Assembly (NCBI RefSeq): GCF_001567585.1
Contig: NZ_LRQV01000071.1
Span: 1-34,849, forward strand
Length of the DNA: 34,849 nucleotides
Direction: 5' to 3'
Source: Micromonospora rosaria
Lineage (GTDB): Bacteria; Actinomycetota; Actinomycetes; Mycobacteriales; Micromonosporaceae
The translations under genes were made by a program, and so were the position numbers. Shown one piece after another: positions 7,406-15,328 of this stretch (positions are counted from its first letter, which is position 1; every line of letters begins with the position of its first letter). The notes below the pieces were generated by a model that saw only the letters and a program-made list of their open reading frames with translations, had not been told where the DNA came from and made no database searches.

Positions 7406-7981
7406 TCAGGCCGGGGGCAGGGGCGGGGGTGCCAGCAGGCCGCGCAGCAGGGCGGCGAGCGCGGCCTCCGGGGCGAAGTCGGGCTCGGGGTGGGCGACCT
7501 GGGTGAAGAGCAGCCCCTCGACGAGCGCGAGCAGGGTCCGCAGGTCGGGCTGCGGGTCGGCTGAGCCCAGGGCGGCGAGCAGGGGTACCCCCCAGCCCGC
7601 CAGCCGGTCCCGCCCGGCGGCGATGGCCGGCCGCAGGTCGGGGCGGACGGCCGCCTCCATGAACAGGGCCTGCCGGGCCAGGACGAGGCCGCGCTGCGGG
7701 CCGGCGAGGTCGCGCAGCAGCCGGCCGAGCACGGCGACGAATCCGGCGACGTCGGTCGGCGGGCGGTCGGCGGCGAGCCGGTCCCAGGCCGCCGTCTCCT
7801 GCTCCAGCACCCGGTCCAGCGCTGCGGTGAGCAGGGCGTCGCGGGTGCGGTACTGGTTGGAGGCGGAGCCCTCCGGCAGCCCGGCCGCCTCGTCCACGGC
7901 GCGGTGGGTGAGCTGGCGCAGGCCCCGGGCGCCGAGCACCCGGATGGCCGCGTCCTGGAGGCGCTGTCGCCGATCGGTCAC
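7406..7981 (-). CDS. TetR family transcriptional regulator
   Basis: This 191-aa regulator has the TetR layout. Its N-terminal helix-turn-helix (about residues 5-50) reads QDAAIRVLGARGLRQLTHRA then VDEAAGLPEGSASNQYRTRD, followed by an all-helical ligand domain with the usual RQALFMEA region. It is divergent from a FAD monooxygenase, with only 54 bp between the two start codons, and that space is filled by a paired palindrome. It therefore very likely represses both itself and the monooxygenase until a ligand binds. The GTG at 7981 has no Shine-Dalgarno but has TAGTGT at -12 to -7, so the transcript is probably leaderless. Confidence 0.9.
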   Translation of the reverse strand: MTDRRQRLQDAAIRVLGARGLRQLTHRAVDEAAGLPEGSASNQYRTRDALLTAALDRVLEQETAAWDRLAADRPPTDVAGFVAVLGRLLRDLAGPQRGLVLARQALFMEAAVRPDLRPAIAAGRDRLAGWGVPLLAALGSADPQPDLRTLLALVEGLLFTQVAHPEPDFAPEAALAALLRGLLAPPPLPPA

Positions 7982-7987
7982 CCGCTC

Positions 7988-8029
7988 ACACTACAGTCGT
8001 AGTCGAGGCGACTACATCTGTAGTAACCT
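7988..8029. promoter_or_regulatory. divergent leaderless promoters with a double TetR operator
   Basis: Two perfect ACTAC-N4-GTAGT palindromes (7990-8003 and 8011-8024) start 21 bp apart, two helical turns. Together they make a 35-bp near-perfect palindrome (arms 7990-8004 and 8010-8024, 13 of 15 paired). The -10 boxes lie at the edges: TAGTGT on the minus strand (7993-7988) for the TetR gene and TAACCT on the plus strand (8024-8029) for the monooxygenase. Each sits at -12 to -7 of its start codon. Binding at both sites would block both promoters. Confidence 0.75.
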
Positions 8030-8035
8030 GCCGGT

Positions 8036-9100
8036 ATGGGCAGGCGAGCTGTGGTGGTGGGGGGCGGCATCGGTGGGTTGGCGACGGCGCTCGGGCTGCG
8101 CCGGGCGGGCTGGGCGGTCACCGTCCTGGAACGTGCCGGCGGGCTGCCGGAGACCGGCACCGGGCTGGGCATCTGGCCGAGCGCGCTGCGGGCCCTCGAC
8201 GCCCTCGGGGTGGGCGAGCAGGCCCGGCGGCGGGGCCGCCCGCAGCTCGGCGGCGAGTTCCGCCGCCCCGACGGCAGCCGGATCGCCACCATGGACCTCC
8301 AACGGCTGGCCCGCCGGCACGGCGAGACCGTGCACCTGCTCGACCGCCCCACCCTGCTCGGCCTGCTCGCCGAGGCGCTCCCCGCCGACGTGCTCCGGTT
8401 CGCCGCGCCGGTGGACCGCCTCGCCGACCTCGGCACCGACCACGACCTGGTGGTGGGCGCCGACGGCCTGCGCAGCGTGGTCCGGGCCGAGCTGTACGGC
8501 GAGCGGTACCCGCTGCGGTACGCGGGCGTCGTCGCCTGGCGGGGGGTGGCCCCGCTGGAGGTCGGCGTCGGCGGCGAGACCTGGGGGCGGGGCGTGAAGG
8601 TCGGCGTCACCCCGCAGGGCCCCGGCCGCACCAACTGGTACGCCGTGAAGGCCGCCCCGGCGGGCTGGCGGCCGGCCGACGGGCACCTCGCCGAACTGCG
8701 CCGGCTCTTCGGCGACTGGCACGATCCGGTGCCCCGCCTGCTGGCCGCGATGGACCCGGCCGACGTGCTCTGCCACGACGTGCACGACCTCACCCCGCTG
8801 CCGGGCTACGTCCGGGGTCGGGTCGCGCTGCTCGGCGACGCCGCCCACGCGATGACCCCCGACCTGGGCCAGGGCGCCTGTCAGGCGCTGATCGACGCGG
8901 TAACGCTCGCCGGGTGCCTCGACGACGCCGGCGCCGACGTGGCCGCCGGGCTGCGGGCGTACGACCGGCTGCGGCGACCCCCGACGCAGCGGATGGCCGC
9001 GATGGCCCGCCGGGCGGGGTGGCTCGGGCAGGTCCGGCGCGGGACCCGGCTGCGCGACGCGGCGCTGCGCCTGGCGATGGTCGCGGGTCCACCCGGCTGA
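8036..9100 (+). CDS. FAD-dependent monooxygenase
   Basis: This 354-aa class A flavoprotein monooxygenase belongs to the PHBH/UbiH-like group. It has the dinucleotide-binding GGGIGGLATALGLRRAG near the N-terminus (residues 9-14 are the glycine motif), the DG motif DLVVGADGLRSVVR that contacts FAD and NADPH, and the GD motif GDAAHAMTPDLGQGACQ near residue 266. It would hydroxylate or epoxidise a small aromatic or polyketide-like substrate using NAD(P)H and oxygen. The substrate is unknown. The gene is divergent from a TetR regulator and shares an operator with it, which suggests induction by a xenobiotic or metabolite. It ends about 100 bp before ruvC but is likely a separate unit. Confidence 0.9.
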   Translation: MGRRAVVVGGGIGGLATALGLRRAGWAVTVLERAGGLPETGTGLGIWPSALRALDALGVGEQARRRGRPQLGGEFRRPDGSRIATMDLQRLARRHGETVHLLDRPTLLGLLAEALPADVLRFAAPVDRLADLGTDHDLVVGADGLRSVVRAELYGERYPLRYAGVVAWRGVAPLEVGVGGETWGRGVKVGVTPQGPGRTNWYAVKAAPAGWRPADGHLAELRRLFGDWHDPVPRLLAAMDPADVLCHDVHDLTPLPGYVRGRVALLGDAAHAMTPDLGQGACQALIDAVTLAGCLDDAGADVAAGLRAYDRLRRPPTQRMAAMARRAGWLGQVRRGTRLRDAALRLAMVAGPPG

Positions 9101-9157
9101 CGGGGTGCGGGGACGGTGCCCGGCGTGTCCCCGGGCGCGTCGTCGCCGGTCGCCCAG

Positions 9158-9180
9158 TAGGGTGTCGAACACACGTACTG
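9158..9180 (+). promoter_or_regulatory. ruvC promoter with LexA/SOS-like box
   Basis: TAGGGT (9158-9163) is a plausible -10 box. Right after it TCGAAC-ACAC-GTACTG (9165-9180) resembles the actinobacterial SOS box TCGAAC-N4-GTTCGA: the left half is perfect and the right half keeps three of six bases, so the GAAC-N4-GTTC core has one mismatch. LexA bound here would cover the transcription start of ruvCAB. Confidence 0.65.
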
Positions 9181-9203
9181 CTGGCGGTCGGGGAGGAGGC
9201 GGC

Positions 9204-9731
9204 GTGCGGGTGCTCGGCGTCGACCCGGGGCTGACCCGGTGCGGGGTCGGCGTGGTCGAGGGGGTCCCCGGCCGGCCCTGCACCCTGGTCGCCTACCACG
9301 TGGTGCGCACCGACCCGGCCGACGAGCTGCCGACCCGCCTGCTGCACCTGGACCGTGCCCTCACCGACCTGGTCGCCGAGCACCGGCCGGAGGCGGTCGC
9401 CGTCGAGCGGGTGTTCAGCCAGCACAACGTCCGGACGGTGATGGGCACCGCCCAGGCCAGCGGGATCGCCGTGCTCGCCGGGGCCCGCGCCGGGCTGCCG
9501 GTGCAGACGTACACGCCGAGCGAGGTGAAGGCGGCCGTGACCGGTTCCGGTCAGGCGGACAAGCGCCAGATGACCGTCATGGTGACCCGGCTGCTGCGGC
9601 TCGCCGAGCCGCCGAAGCCCGCCGACGCGGCGGACGCCCTGGCGCTGGCGATCTGCCACGTCTGGCGCGGGGGTACCCGGTCCCGGCTGGCCGCCGCGAC
9701 CGAGCGGGTGCGACGAGGAGGAGCAAGATGA
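9204..9731 (+). CDS. ruvC: Holliday junction endonuclease RuvC
   Basis: RuvC resolves Holliday junctions together with RuvAB during recombination repair. The protein is 175 aa, normal for the family. The acidic active site is visible: D7 in GVDPG, E69 in VAVERVF, and D141 and D144 in ADAADALALA. The basic QADKRQM segment near residue 120 is also typical. The GTG at 9204 follows GGGAGGAGG (9191-9199). The last codon and stop overlap the ATG of ruvA (ATGA), showing translational coupling. An SOS-like box precedes it. Confidence 0.97.
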   Translation: MRVLGVDPGLTRCGVGVVEGVPGRPCTLVAYHVVRTDPADELPTRLLHLDRALTDLVAEHRPEAVAVERVFSQHNVRTVMGTAQASGIAVLAGARAGLPVQTYTPSEVKAAVTGSGQADKRQMTVMVTRLLRLAEPPKPADAADALALAICHVWRGGTRSRLAAATERVRRGGAR

Positions 9732-10330
9732 TCGCCAGCGTACGCGGCACCGTGGTCGCGACCGGTCCGGACCACGCGGTGGTGGAGGTCGGCGGGGTCG
9801 GTCTCGCCGTCCAGTGCGCCCCCGGCACCCTGGCCGGCCTGCGGGTCGGCACGCCGGCCCGGCTCGCCACCAGCCTGGTGGTCCGGGAGGACTCGCTCAC
9901 CCTCTACGGGTTCGCCGACGACGACGCCAAGGCGCTGTTCGAGCTGCTCCAGACGGCCAGCGGGGTGGGGCCCCGGCTGGCCCAGGCGGTGCTCGCCGTG
10001 CTCACCCCCGACGAGGTGCGCAAGGCCGTCGCCAACGCCGACACCGCCACCCTGACCCGGGTCCCCGGCATCGGCAAGAAGGGGGCCGAGCGCCTGGTCC
10101 TGGAGCTGCGTGACCGGATCGGCCCGGTGCCGGTGGGCGCCGACGGCGCGGCCGGGGTGACCGGCGGCAACTGGCCCGAGCAGGTCCGGCAGGCCCTGGT
10201 CGGGCTGGGCTGGACGGCCGGGCAGGCCGACCAGGCCGTGGCGGCGGTCGCGGAGACCGTCGACGGGGAGACCCCGCCGGTGCCGGTCCTGCTCAAGCAG
10301 GCCATCCGACTGCTCGGCCGGACCCGATGA
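9728..10330 (+). CDS. ruvA: Holliday junction branch migration protein RuvA
   Basis: RuvA binds four-way junctions as a tetramer and loads the RuvB motor. It is 200 aa, complete. It has an N-terminal OB fold (MIASVRGTVV...VGGVGL), tandem helix-hairpin-helix motifs in the middle (TASGVGPRLAQAVL and VPGIGKKGAERLVLEL) and a C-terminal three-helix RuvB-contact domain (VRQALVGLGWTAGQADQAV). The start overlaps the stop of ruvC by 4 nt. GAGGAGGA just upstream, inside ruvC, provides the ribosome binding site. Confidence 0.97.
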   Translation: MIASVRGTVVATGPDHAVVEVGGVGLAVQCAPGTLAGLRVGTPARLATSLVVREDSLTLYGFADDDAKALFELLQTASGVGPRLAQAVLAVLTPDEVRKAVANADTATLTRVPGIGKKGAERLVLELRDRIGPVPVGADGAAGVTGGNWPEQVRQALVGLGWTAGQADQAVAAVAETVDGETPPVPVLLKQAIRLLGRTR

Positions 10331-10379
10331 CCGCGCGGCGCGGGCCGGGCCCGTACGCCCCGCGCGGGGAGGGACCGCG

Positions 10380-11444
10380 ATGACCGAGCCGAACCTGGTC
10401 TCGGCGTACGCCAGCGAGGCGGAGCGGGACGCGGAGGTCAGCGTCCGGCCCCGCCGGCTGGCCGACTTCATCGCCCAGCACCGGGTCCGTGACCAGCTCG
10501 ACCTGCTCCTACAGGGGGCCATGCGGCGGGGTTCCCCGCCGGACCACATCCTGCTCTCCGGCCCGCCCGGCCTGGGCAAGACCTCGCTGGCCAACATCGT
10601 CGCCGCCGAACTGGGCACCGGGATCCGGGTGACCAGCGGCCCGGCCATCGAACGCTCCGGCGACCTGGCCGCCATCCTGACCAGCCTGGCCGAGGGCGAC
10701 GTGCTCTTCATCGACGAGATCCACCGGATCGCCCGGCCGGCGGAGGAGCTGCTCTACAGCGCGATGGAGGACTTCCGGGTCGACGTGGTGGTCGGCAAGG
10801 GCCCCGGAGCCACCGCGATCCCGCTGGACGTCGAGCCGTTCACCCTGGTCGGCGCGACCACCCGGTCCGGCCTGCTCACCGGCCCGATGCGGGACCGGTT
10901 CGGGTTCGTCGCGCACCTGGACTTCTACTCCCCGGCGGACCTGGAGGCGCTGCTGCACCGGTCGGCGCGGATCCTCGGCGTGCCGATCACCGACGACGGC
11001 GCCGCCGAGATCGCCGGCCGGTCCCGGGGCACGCCCCGGATCGCCAACCGGCTGCTGCGCCGGGTGCGGGACTTCGCCGAGGTCCGGGCCGACGGCGTGG
11101 TCACCCTGGAGACCGCGCGGGCGGCCCTGACCGTGTACGACGTCGACGCCCTCGGCCTGGACCGGCTGGACCGCGCGGTGCTGACCGCCCTGGTCGACTC
11201 GTTCCGGGGCGGCCCGGTCGGGCTCTCCACCCTGGCGGTGGCGGTGGGGGAGCAGCCGGACACGGTCGAGGAGGTCTGCGAGCCGTTCCTGGTCCGGGCC
11301 GGGCTGCTGGCCCGGACGCCGCGTGGTCGGGTGGCCACCGAGGCGGCCTGGCACCATCTCGGCCGTATCCCGCCTAATGGTACATTTGGCCTCGACGCCC
11401 CGCCCGTGCCCGATCTGTTCACCCGTGCGCCGGAACAGCCGTGA
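10380..11444 (+). CDS. ruvB: Holliday junction branch migration ATPase RuvB
   Basis: RuvB is the hexameric AAA+ motor that drives branch migration. It is 354 aa. Walker A is GPPGLGKT at residues 61-68, Walker B is LFIDEIH around 109-115, sensor 1 is GATTRSG and the arginine finger lies in PMRDRFGF. The C-terminal winged helix (from about residue 265) contains GPVGLSTLAVAVGE and the FLVRAGLLARTPRGR end typical of RuvB. It follows ruvA after 49 bp with its own site GGGGAGGGA (10366-10374), in the same operon. Confidence 0.98.
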   Translation: MTEPNLVSAYASEAERDAEVSVRPRRLADFIAQHRVRDQLDLLLQGAMRRGSPPDHILLSGPPGLGKTSLANIVAAELGTGIRVTSGPAIERSGDLAAILTSLAEGDVLFIDEIHRIARPAEELLYSAMEDFRVDVVVGKGPGATAIPLDVEPFTLVGATTRSGLLTGPMRDRFGFVAHLDFYSPADLEALLHRSARILGVPITDDGAAEIAGRSRGTPRIANRLLRRVRDFAEVRADGVVTLETARAALTVYDVDALGLDRLDRAVLTALVDSFRGGPVGLSTLAVAVGEQPDTVEEVCEPFLVRAGLLARTPRGRVATEAAWHHLGRIPPNGTFGLDAPPVPDLFTRAPEQP

Positions 11445-11490
11445 TCCGTTCGTGATCTGTGCCGCATTCGGCGTTCCCAGGTGCAGGGAC

Positions 11491-11496
11491 TAGACT
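11491..11496 (+). promoter_or_regulatory. putative -10 box of yajC-secDF
   Basis: TAGACT matches TANNNT well. It lies between ruvB and yajC in a slightly AT-richer stretch and would start transcription near 11503, about 78 nt before the yajC GTG. No clear -35 box is seen. Confidence 0.45.
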
Positions 11497-11580
11497 CGCC
11501 GCGGTCTACAGGACGTGAGAATTCGCTTCCACTCCGGCGCACACCGCGCCGACGGGGAAGCTGATGGGAAGGTCAGCACC

Positions 11581-11940
11581 GTGCTTATCGCAGCAGAGGG
11601 CGGCGGGGGAGCCGGCAGTTTCACGCCGCTCCTGATGATCGCTCTGCTCTTCGCCGTCATGTACTTCATGATGATCCGCCCCCAGCAGAAGCGCCGCCGT
11701 GAGGCGGAGCAGATGCAGTCCGGCCTGGGCCCCGGCGACGAGGTGGTCACCATCGGCGGGCTCTACGGCACGGTCACCGGCGTCGACGACGAAACCGTCC
11801 TGCTGGAGGTCGCCCCCGGCGTGCAGACCCGGTACGCGCGTCCGGCCGTCGCCCGGGTCGTCAAGCGGGCCGAGCAGGAGGACGAGGAGGCCACGCCGGC
11901 CCCCTCCACCGTCGAGAGCGCCGAGGCCGTCAAGGAGTAA
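11581..11940 (+). CDS. yajC: preprotein translocase subunit YajC
   Basis: YajC is the small membrane partner of the SecDF complex. This copy is 119 aa with one membrane segment (LLMIALLFAVMYFMMI) directly followed by the hallmark RPQQKRRREAE. A cytosolic SH3-like domain comes next, with GLGPGDEVVTIGGLYGTVTGVD, and an acidic tail. GTG 11581 is preferred over a reading from 11515 because GGGAAGG (11566-11572) lies 8 nt before it and the longer form would add a non-conserved N-terminus. It heads the yajC-secD-secF cluster. Confidence 0.93.
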   Translation: MLIAAEGGGGAGSFTPLLMIALLFAVMYFMMIRPQQKRRREAEQMQSGLGPGDEVVTIGGLYGTVTGVDDETVLLEVAPGVQTRYARPAVARVVKRAEQEDEEATPAPSTVESAEAVKE

Positions 11941-12161
11941 TCGCCGCGCCCGACGGGGCAGCGGAGATATCGTCACAAGTGGATAGTTGGATCGGTGTCC
12001 CGGTCGGCACGTCGCACCCCCGCTCCGCCGCTCGTCTCGGCGGCGCGGGGGGTGTCGTGCCGGTGGGGGCACCGATCAGGCACAGACGTCGCCGGGACCA
12101 CCGGCCCGAGTTCCGCCGCCGTTGCACCCGGCGCGCGACCGTACAGGGAGACAGGACAGCC

Positions 12162-14039
12162 GTGGCACCACCTCAGGGACAGATGCGCCCCGGGCGGCAG
12201 CTCGCCGTGCTCGGGATCATCTTCGTCGTCCTCTATCTTTTGGTGTTCTTCGCGGGCGGCGCCAGCGGTGGCTGGAAGGACCGGCTGGAGCCACGGCTCG
12301 GCCTGGACCTGGTCGGCGGCACCCGGCTGACGCTGGAGGCGACCAACACCGTCGACGGCCGACCGCCGACGGCGGAGAACCTCGAAGAGGCCCGTCAGAT
12401 CATCGAGAACCGGGTCAACGCCTTCGGCGTGGCCGAGGCCGAGGTGGTCACCGAGGGCGACCGCAACATCGTCATCTCCCTGCCCGGTGAGAACCGGGAC
12501 CTGAGCGACGTGGGGAGCGCCGCCGAGCTGCGCTTCCGCAAGGTGCTCAAGGCCACCGACGGCAGCGGCACCCTCGCCGCCCCGGTCCCGTCGCCGACCG
12601 CGACCCCGTCCGGCAGCCCGGCGGCCAGCCCCGAGGTGGAGGCCAGCCCCGGGGCGCAGGCCAGCGCCACGCCCTCGGCGGGCGGTCAGGGCGGCATGGC
12701 CCCGACCCCGACGCCGAGCGCCTCGGCCAGCCCCGAGCCGTCGCCGAGCGGCAGCGTCGCCCCCGGTCCGCAGACCATCGAGGAGCAGCGCAAGGCGGTG
12801 GAGGAGAAGGTCGGCGCCGAGGCGTGGCAGGCCGCCAACGGCCTGCAGGCCCCGGCGGACCTGACCACCGACCCCTCGCTGGCCGAGAAGCTCGCGCCGT
12901 TCGGCACGCTCAGCGCCCGCGAGGTGGCGGTGCTGCCGGTGCCGGTCCAGTTCAACGTGCCGACGGTCGGGTGCGCCCAGCTCGACGAGCGCCCGCCGGC
13001 GTCGATCAAGGACGAGAACCAGCAGGCGGTGGCCTGTGAGGGCGGCATCAAGTACCTGCTCGACCAGGCCAAGGTGCTCGGTACCGACGTCGGGAACGCC
13101 TCCGCGGTGCTCGACCAGACCAGCCAGTGGGTGGTCAGCCTCGACTTCAAGAGCGACGGCCAGCGCAAGTGGACCGAGCTGACCCGCGAGGCGTTCAACA
13201 ACACCGGCGGGGCCTGCGAGGCCAGCGCGTTGGGCCAGGACGGCAAGTGCCGGGTGGCCGTCGTCCTCGACAACACCATCGTCTCCTCGCCCGAGATCCA
13301 GGGCGTGCTGACCGGCGACTCGCAGATCACCGGTAGCTTCACCCAGGCCGCCGCCAGCGAGCTGGCCGGTAACCTGCGCTACGGCGCGCTGCCGGTCACC
13401 TTCGAGGAGCAGGAGCAGCAGAACGTCACCGCGACCCTGGGCGAGAGCCACCTGCGGGCCGGTCTGCTCGCCGCCGGTATCGGCATGCTGCTGGTCGTCA
13501 TCTACTCGTTCTTCTACTACCGCCTGCTCGGCTCGGTGATCTTCCTGAGCCTGGTGCTGTCGGCGCTCATGCTCTACGGCGCGCTGGTGTTCCTGGGCCG
13601 CCAGATCGGCTTCACCCTCACCCTCGCTGGCATCGCCGGCATCATCGTCTCGCTCGGTGTGGCGGCGGACTCCTTCGTCATCTACTTCGAGCGACTCAAG
13701 GACGAGATCCGCGAGGGCCGCAGCCCCCGCAGCGCCGTGCCCCGGGCCTGGGTCCGGGCCCGCCGGACGATCATCTCGGCCAACGCGATCACCATCATGT
13801 CGGCCGTGGTGCTCTACGTCGTCTCCGTCGGCACCGTGAAGGGCTTCGCCTTCGCCCTCGGCATGGCCACCGTGATCGACCTGCTGGTGGTCTTCCTGTT
13901 CCGTCATCCGATCATGGCGATGCTCGCCCGGACGAAGGCGTTCCTGTCCCCGCGGGTCAGCGGTCTGGGTCGGGCCCTGCCACCCCGGGCGGAAGAGCAG
14001 CCGGCCAAGCCCCGCAACCCGCGCGTCAAGGAGGCCTGA
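12162..14039 (+). CDS. secD: protein translocase subunit SecD
   Basis: SecD is an RND-like membrane protein that, with SecF, uses the proton gradient to help pull exported proteins through SecYEG. It is 625 aa. TM1 is near the N-terminus (LAVLGIIFVVLYLLVFF), followed by the conserved LGLDLVGGTRLTLEA. The large extracytoplasmic P1 domain is interrupted at about residues 138-206 by a low-complexity insert rich in Pro, Ala, Ser, Thr and Gly. Five C-terminal membrane helices follow, with GVAADSFVIYFERLKDE. GTG 12162 follows AGGGAGA (12145-12151). The 221 bp between yajC and secD holds no recognisable gene. Confidence 0.96.
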   Translation: MAPPQGQMRPGRQLAVLGIIFVVLYLLVFFAGGASGGWKDRLEPRLGLDLVGGTRLTLEATNTVDGRPPTAENLEEARQIIENRVNAFGVAEAEVVTEGDRNIVISLPGENRDLSDVGSAAELRFRKVLKATDGSGTLAAPVPSPTATPSGSPAASPEVEASPGAQASATPSAGGQGGMAPTPTPSASASPEPSPSGSVAPGPQTIEEQRKAVEEKVGAEAWQAANGLQAPADLTTDPSLAEKLAPFGTLSAREVAVLPVPVQFNVPTVGCAQLDERPPASIKDENQQAVACEGGIKYLLDQAKVLGTDVGNASAVLDQTSQWVVSLDFKSDGQRKWTELTREAFNNTGGACEASALGQDGKCRVAVVLDNTIVSSPEIQGVLTGDSQITGSFTQAAASELAGNLRYGALPVTFEEQEQQNVTATLGESHLRAGLLAAGIGMLLVVIYSFFYYRLLGSVIFLSLVLSALMLYGALVFLGRQIGFTLTLAGIAGIIVSLGVAADSFVIYFERLKDEIREGRSPRSAVPRAWVRARRTIISANAITIMSAVVLYVVSVGTVKGFAFALGMATVIDLLVVFLFRHPIMAMLARTKAFLSPRVSGLGRALPPRAEEQPAKPRNPRVKEA

Positions 14040-14042
14040 GCA

Positions 14043-15224
14043 ATGGCTAAGAATTCGCTCGCGTCCCGGCTCTACCGGGGTGAGGCCGGGATCGAGGTCA
14101 TCGGCCGGCGCAAGCTCTGGTTCTCGGTGGCGGCCGTACTCGTCCTGATCGCGGTGCTCAGCATCGCGGTGCGCGGGTTCAGCCTGGGCATCGAGTTCGC
14201 CGGTGGCAACTCCTTCCAGATCCCGGCCAGCGTCGGCACCCTGGAGCAGGCCGAGAGCACCGTCGAGGAGGCGCTGGCGACCGAGGGCGACGGGGCCGAG
14301 CTGGTCACCGCCCAGGTGGTCGGCGGGCCCAGCGGCAGCTACTACGAGATGCGGACCTCGCAGCTCACCACCGACCAGTCCAACGCGGTCCGGGCGGAGC
14401 TGGCCGAGCAGTTCGGGGTGCCGAACGACCAGATCAGCGGCAACCAGGTCAGCCAGGCGTGGGGCCAGCAGGTCACCTCGCGGGCGCTGCTCGGCCTGGT
14501 GGTCTTCCTCGCCCTGGTGACGCTCTACCTGGTCGTGCGGTTCGAGTGGCGGATGGCGGCGGCGGCCGTCTTCTCGCTGGTGATGAACCTGGTCCTGACC
14601 GCCGGTGTCTACTCGCTGGTCGGCTTCGAGGTCACCCCGTCGACGGTGGTCGGCTTCCTGACGATCCTCGGCTTCGCGTTGTACGACGTCGTGGTCATCT
14701 TCGACAAGGTCCAGGAGAACGTCAGAGGCATCACCGCGAGCAACACCATGAACTACGGCGAGGCGACCAACCTGGCGATCAACCAGAGCCTGATGCGGTC
14801 GCTGAACACCTCCGTGGTCGCCCTGCTGCCGGTCGGTGGTCTGCTCTTCATCGGTGCCGGCCTGCTCGGCGCGGGCACCCTGAAGGACCTCGGCCTGGTG
14901 CTCTTCGTCGGTATGGCGATGGCCTTCCTGACCTCGATCCTGCTGGCCACCTCGCTGCTGGTGGTCCTGAAGAACCAGGAGCCGCGGATCCAGGCGCACA
15001 ACAAGCGGGTGGCGTCCCGGCAGGTCGCCGTGGCCAAGGGCGAGGTCGCCCCGAAGTCCGGCGCGCGCAGCGAGGAGCCGGCCGGCGAGGAGACCGAGGC
15101 CGGCACCCCGGCGCTGGCCGGCGCCGCGCCGAAGGTCGGTGCCCGCCCGGCGGGCAAGCGGCCGTCCGGTGCCCGCAGCGGTCGCCCCGGCGGAAACCGG
15201 CCGGGCGGTGCCAAACGGCGCTGA
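14043..15224 (+). CDS. secF: protein translocase subunit SecF
   Basis: SecF is the partner of SecD in the export motor. It is 393 aa. TM1 (LWFSVAAVLVLIAVLSIAV) is followed by LGIEFAGGNSFQI, the equivalent of the SecF GIDFTGG signature. Five C-terminal helices follow, including GFLTILGFALYDVVVIFDKV and NTSVVALLPVGGLLF. The last 70 or so residues form a basic disordered tail rich in Gly, Arg, Ala and Pro, longer than in E. coli and common in actinobacteria. It starts 3 nt after the secD stop, with AAGGAGG (14028-14034) inside secD. Confidence 0.97.
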   Translation: MAKNSLASRLYRGEAGIEVIGRRKLWFSVAAVLVLIAVLSIAVRGFSLGIEFAGGNSFQIPASVGTLEQAESTVEEALATEGDGAELVTAQVVGGPSGSYYEMRTSQLTTDQSNAVRAELAEQFGVPNDQISGNQVSQAWGQQVTSRALLGLVVFLALVTLYLVVRFEWRMAAAAVFSLVMNLVLTAGVYSLVGFEVTPSTVVGFLTILGFALYDVVVIFDKVQENVRGITASNTMNYGEATNLAINQSLMRSLNTSVVALLPVGGLLFIGAGLLGAGTLKDLGLVLFVGMAMAFLTSILLATSLLVVLKNQEPRIQAHNKRVASRQVAVAKGEVAPKSGARSEEPAGEETEAGTPALAGAAPKVGARPAGKRPSGARSGRPGGNRPGGAKRR

Positions 15225-15258
15225 CCGGTCACCGACCGCCTACCCGGTGACAACCGGT

Positions 15259-15307
15259 ACGACGGCGTCCTGCATGCTGTGCGCTACAGCGAGCAGGACG
15301 CCGTCGT
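15259..15307 (+). promoter_or_regulatory. long perfect stem-loop between secF and apt
   Basis: A 15-bp perfect inverted repeat (15259-15273 with 15293-15307) encloses a second nested stem (GCTGT 15276-15280 with ACAGC 15286-15290, loop GCGCT). The RNA would form one long hairpin ending 21 nt before the apt GTG and just before its ribosome binding site. It may be the secF terminator (no T-tract), an apt leader element, or a protein-binding site. Confidence 0.6.
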
Positions 15308-15328
15308 CGTCGAAGGGGAGCGAACGCC

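Noticed and set aside
11973..14999. 1008-codon minus-strand open frame opposite secD and secF
   Set aside because: Antisense shadow; the product has no recognisable fold and the sense genes are secure.
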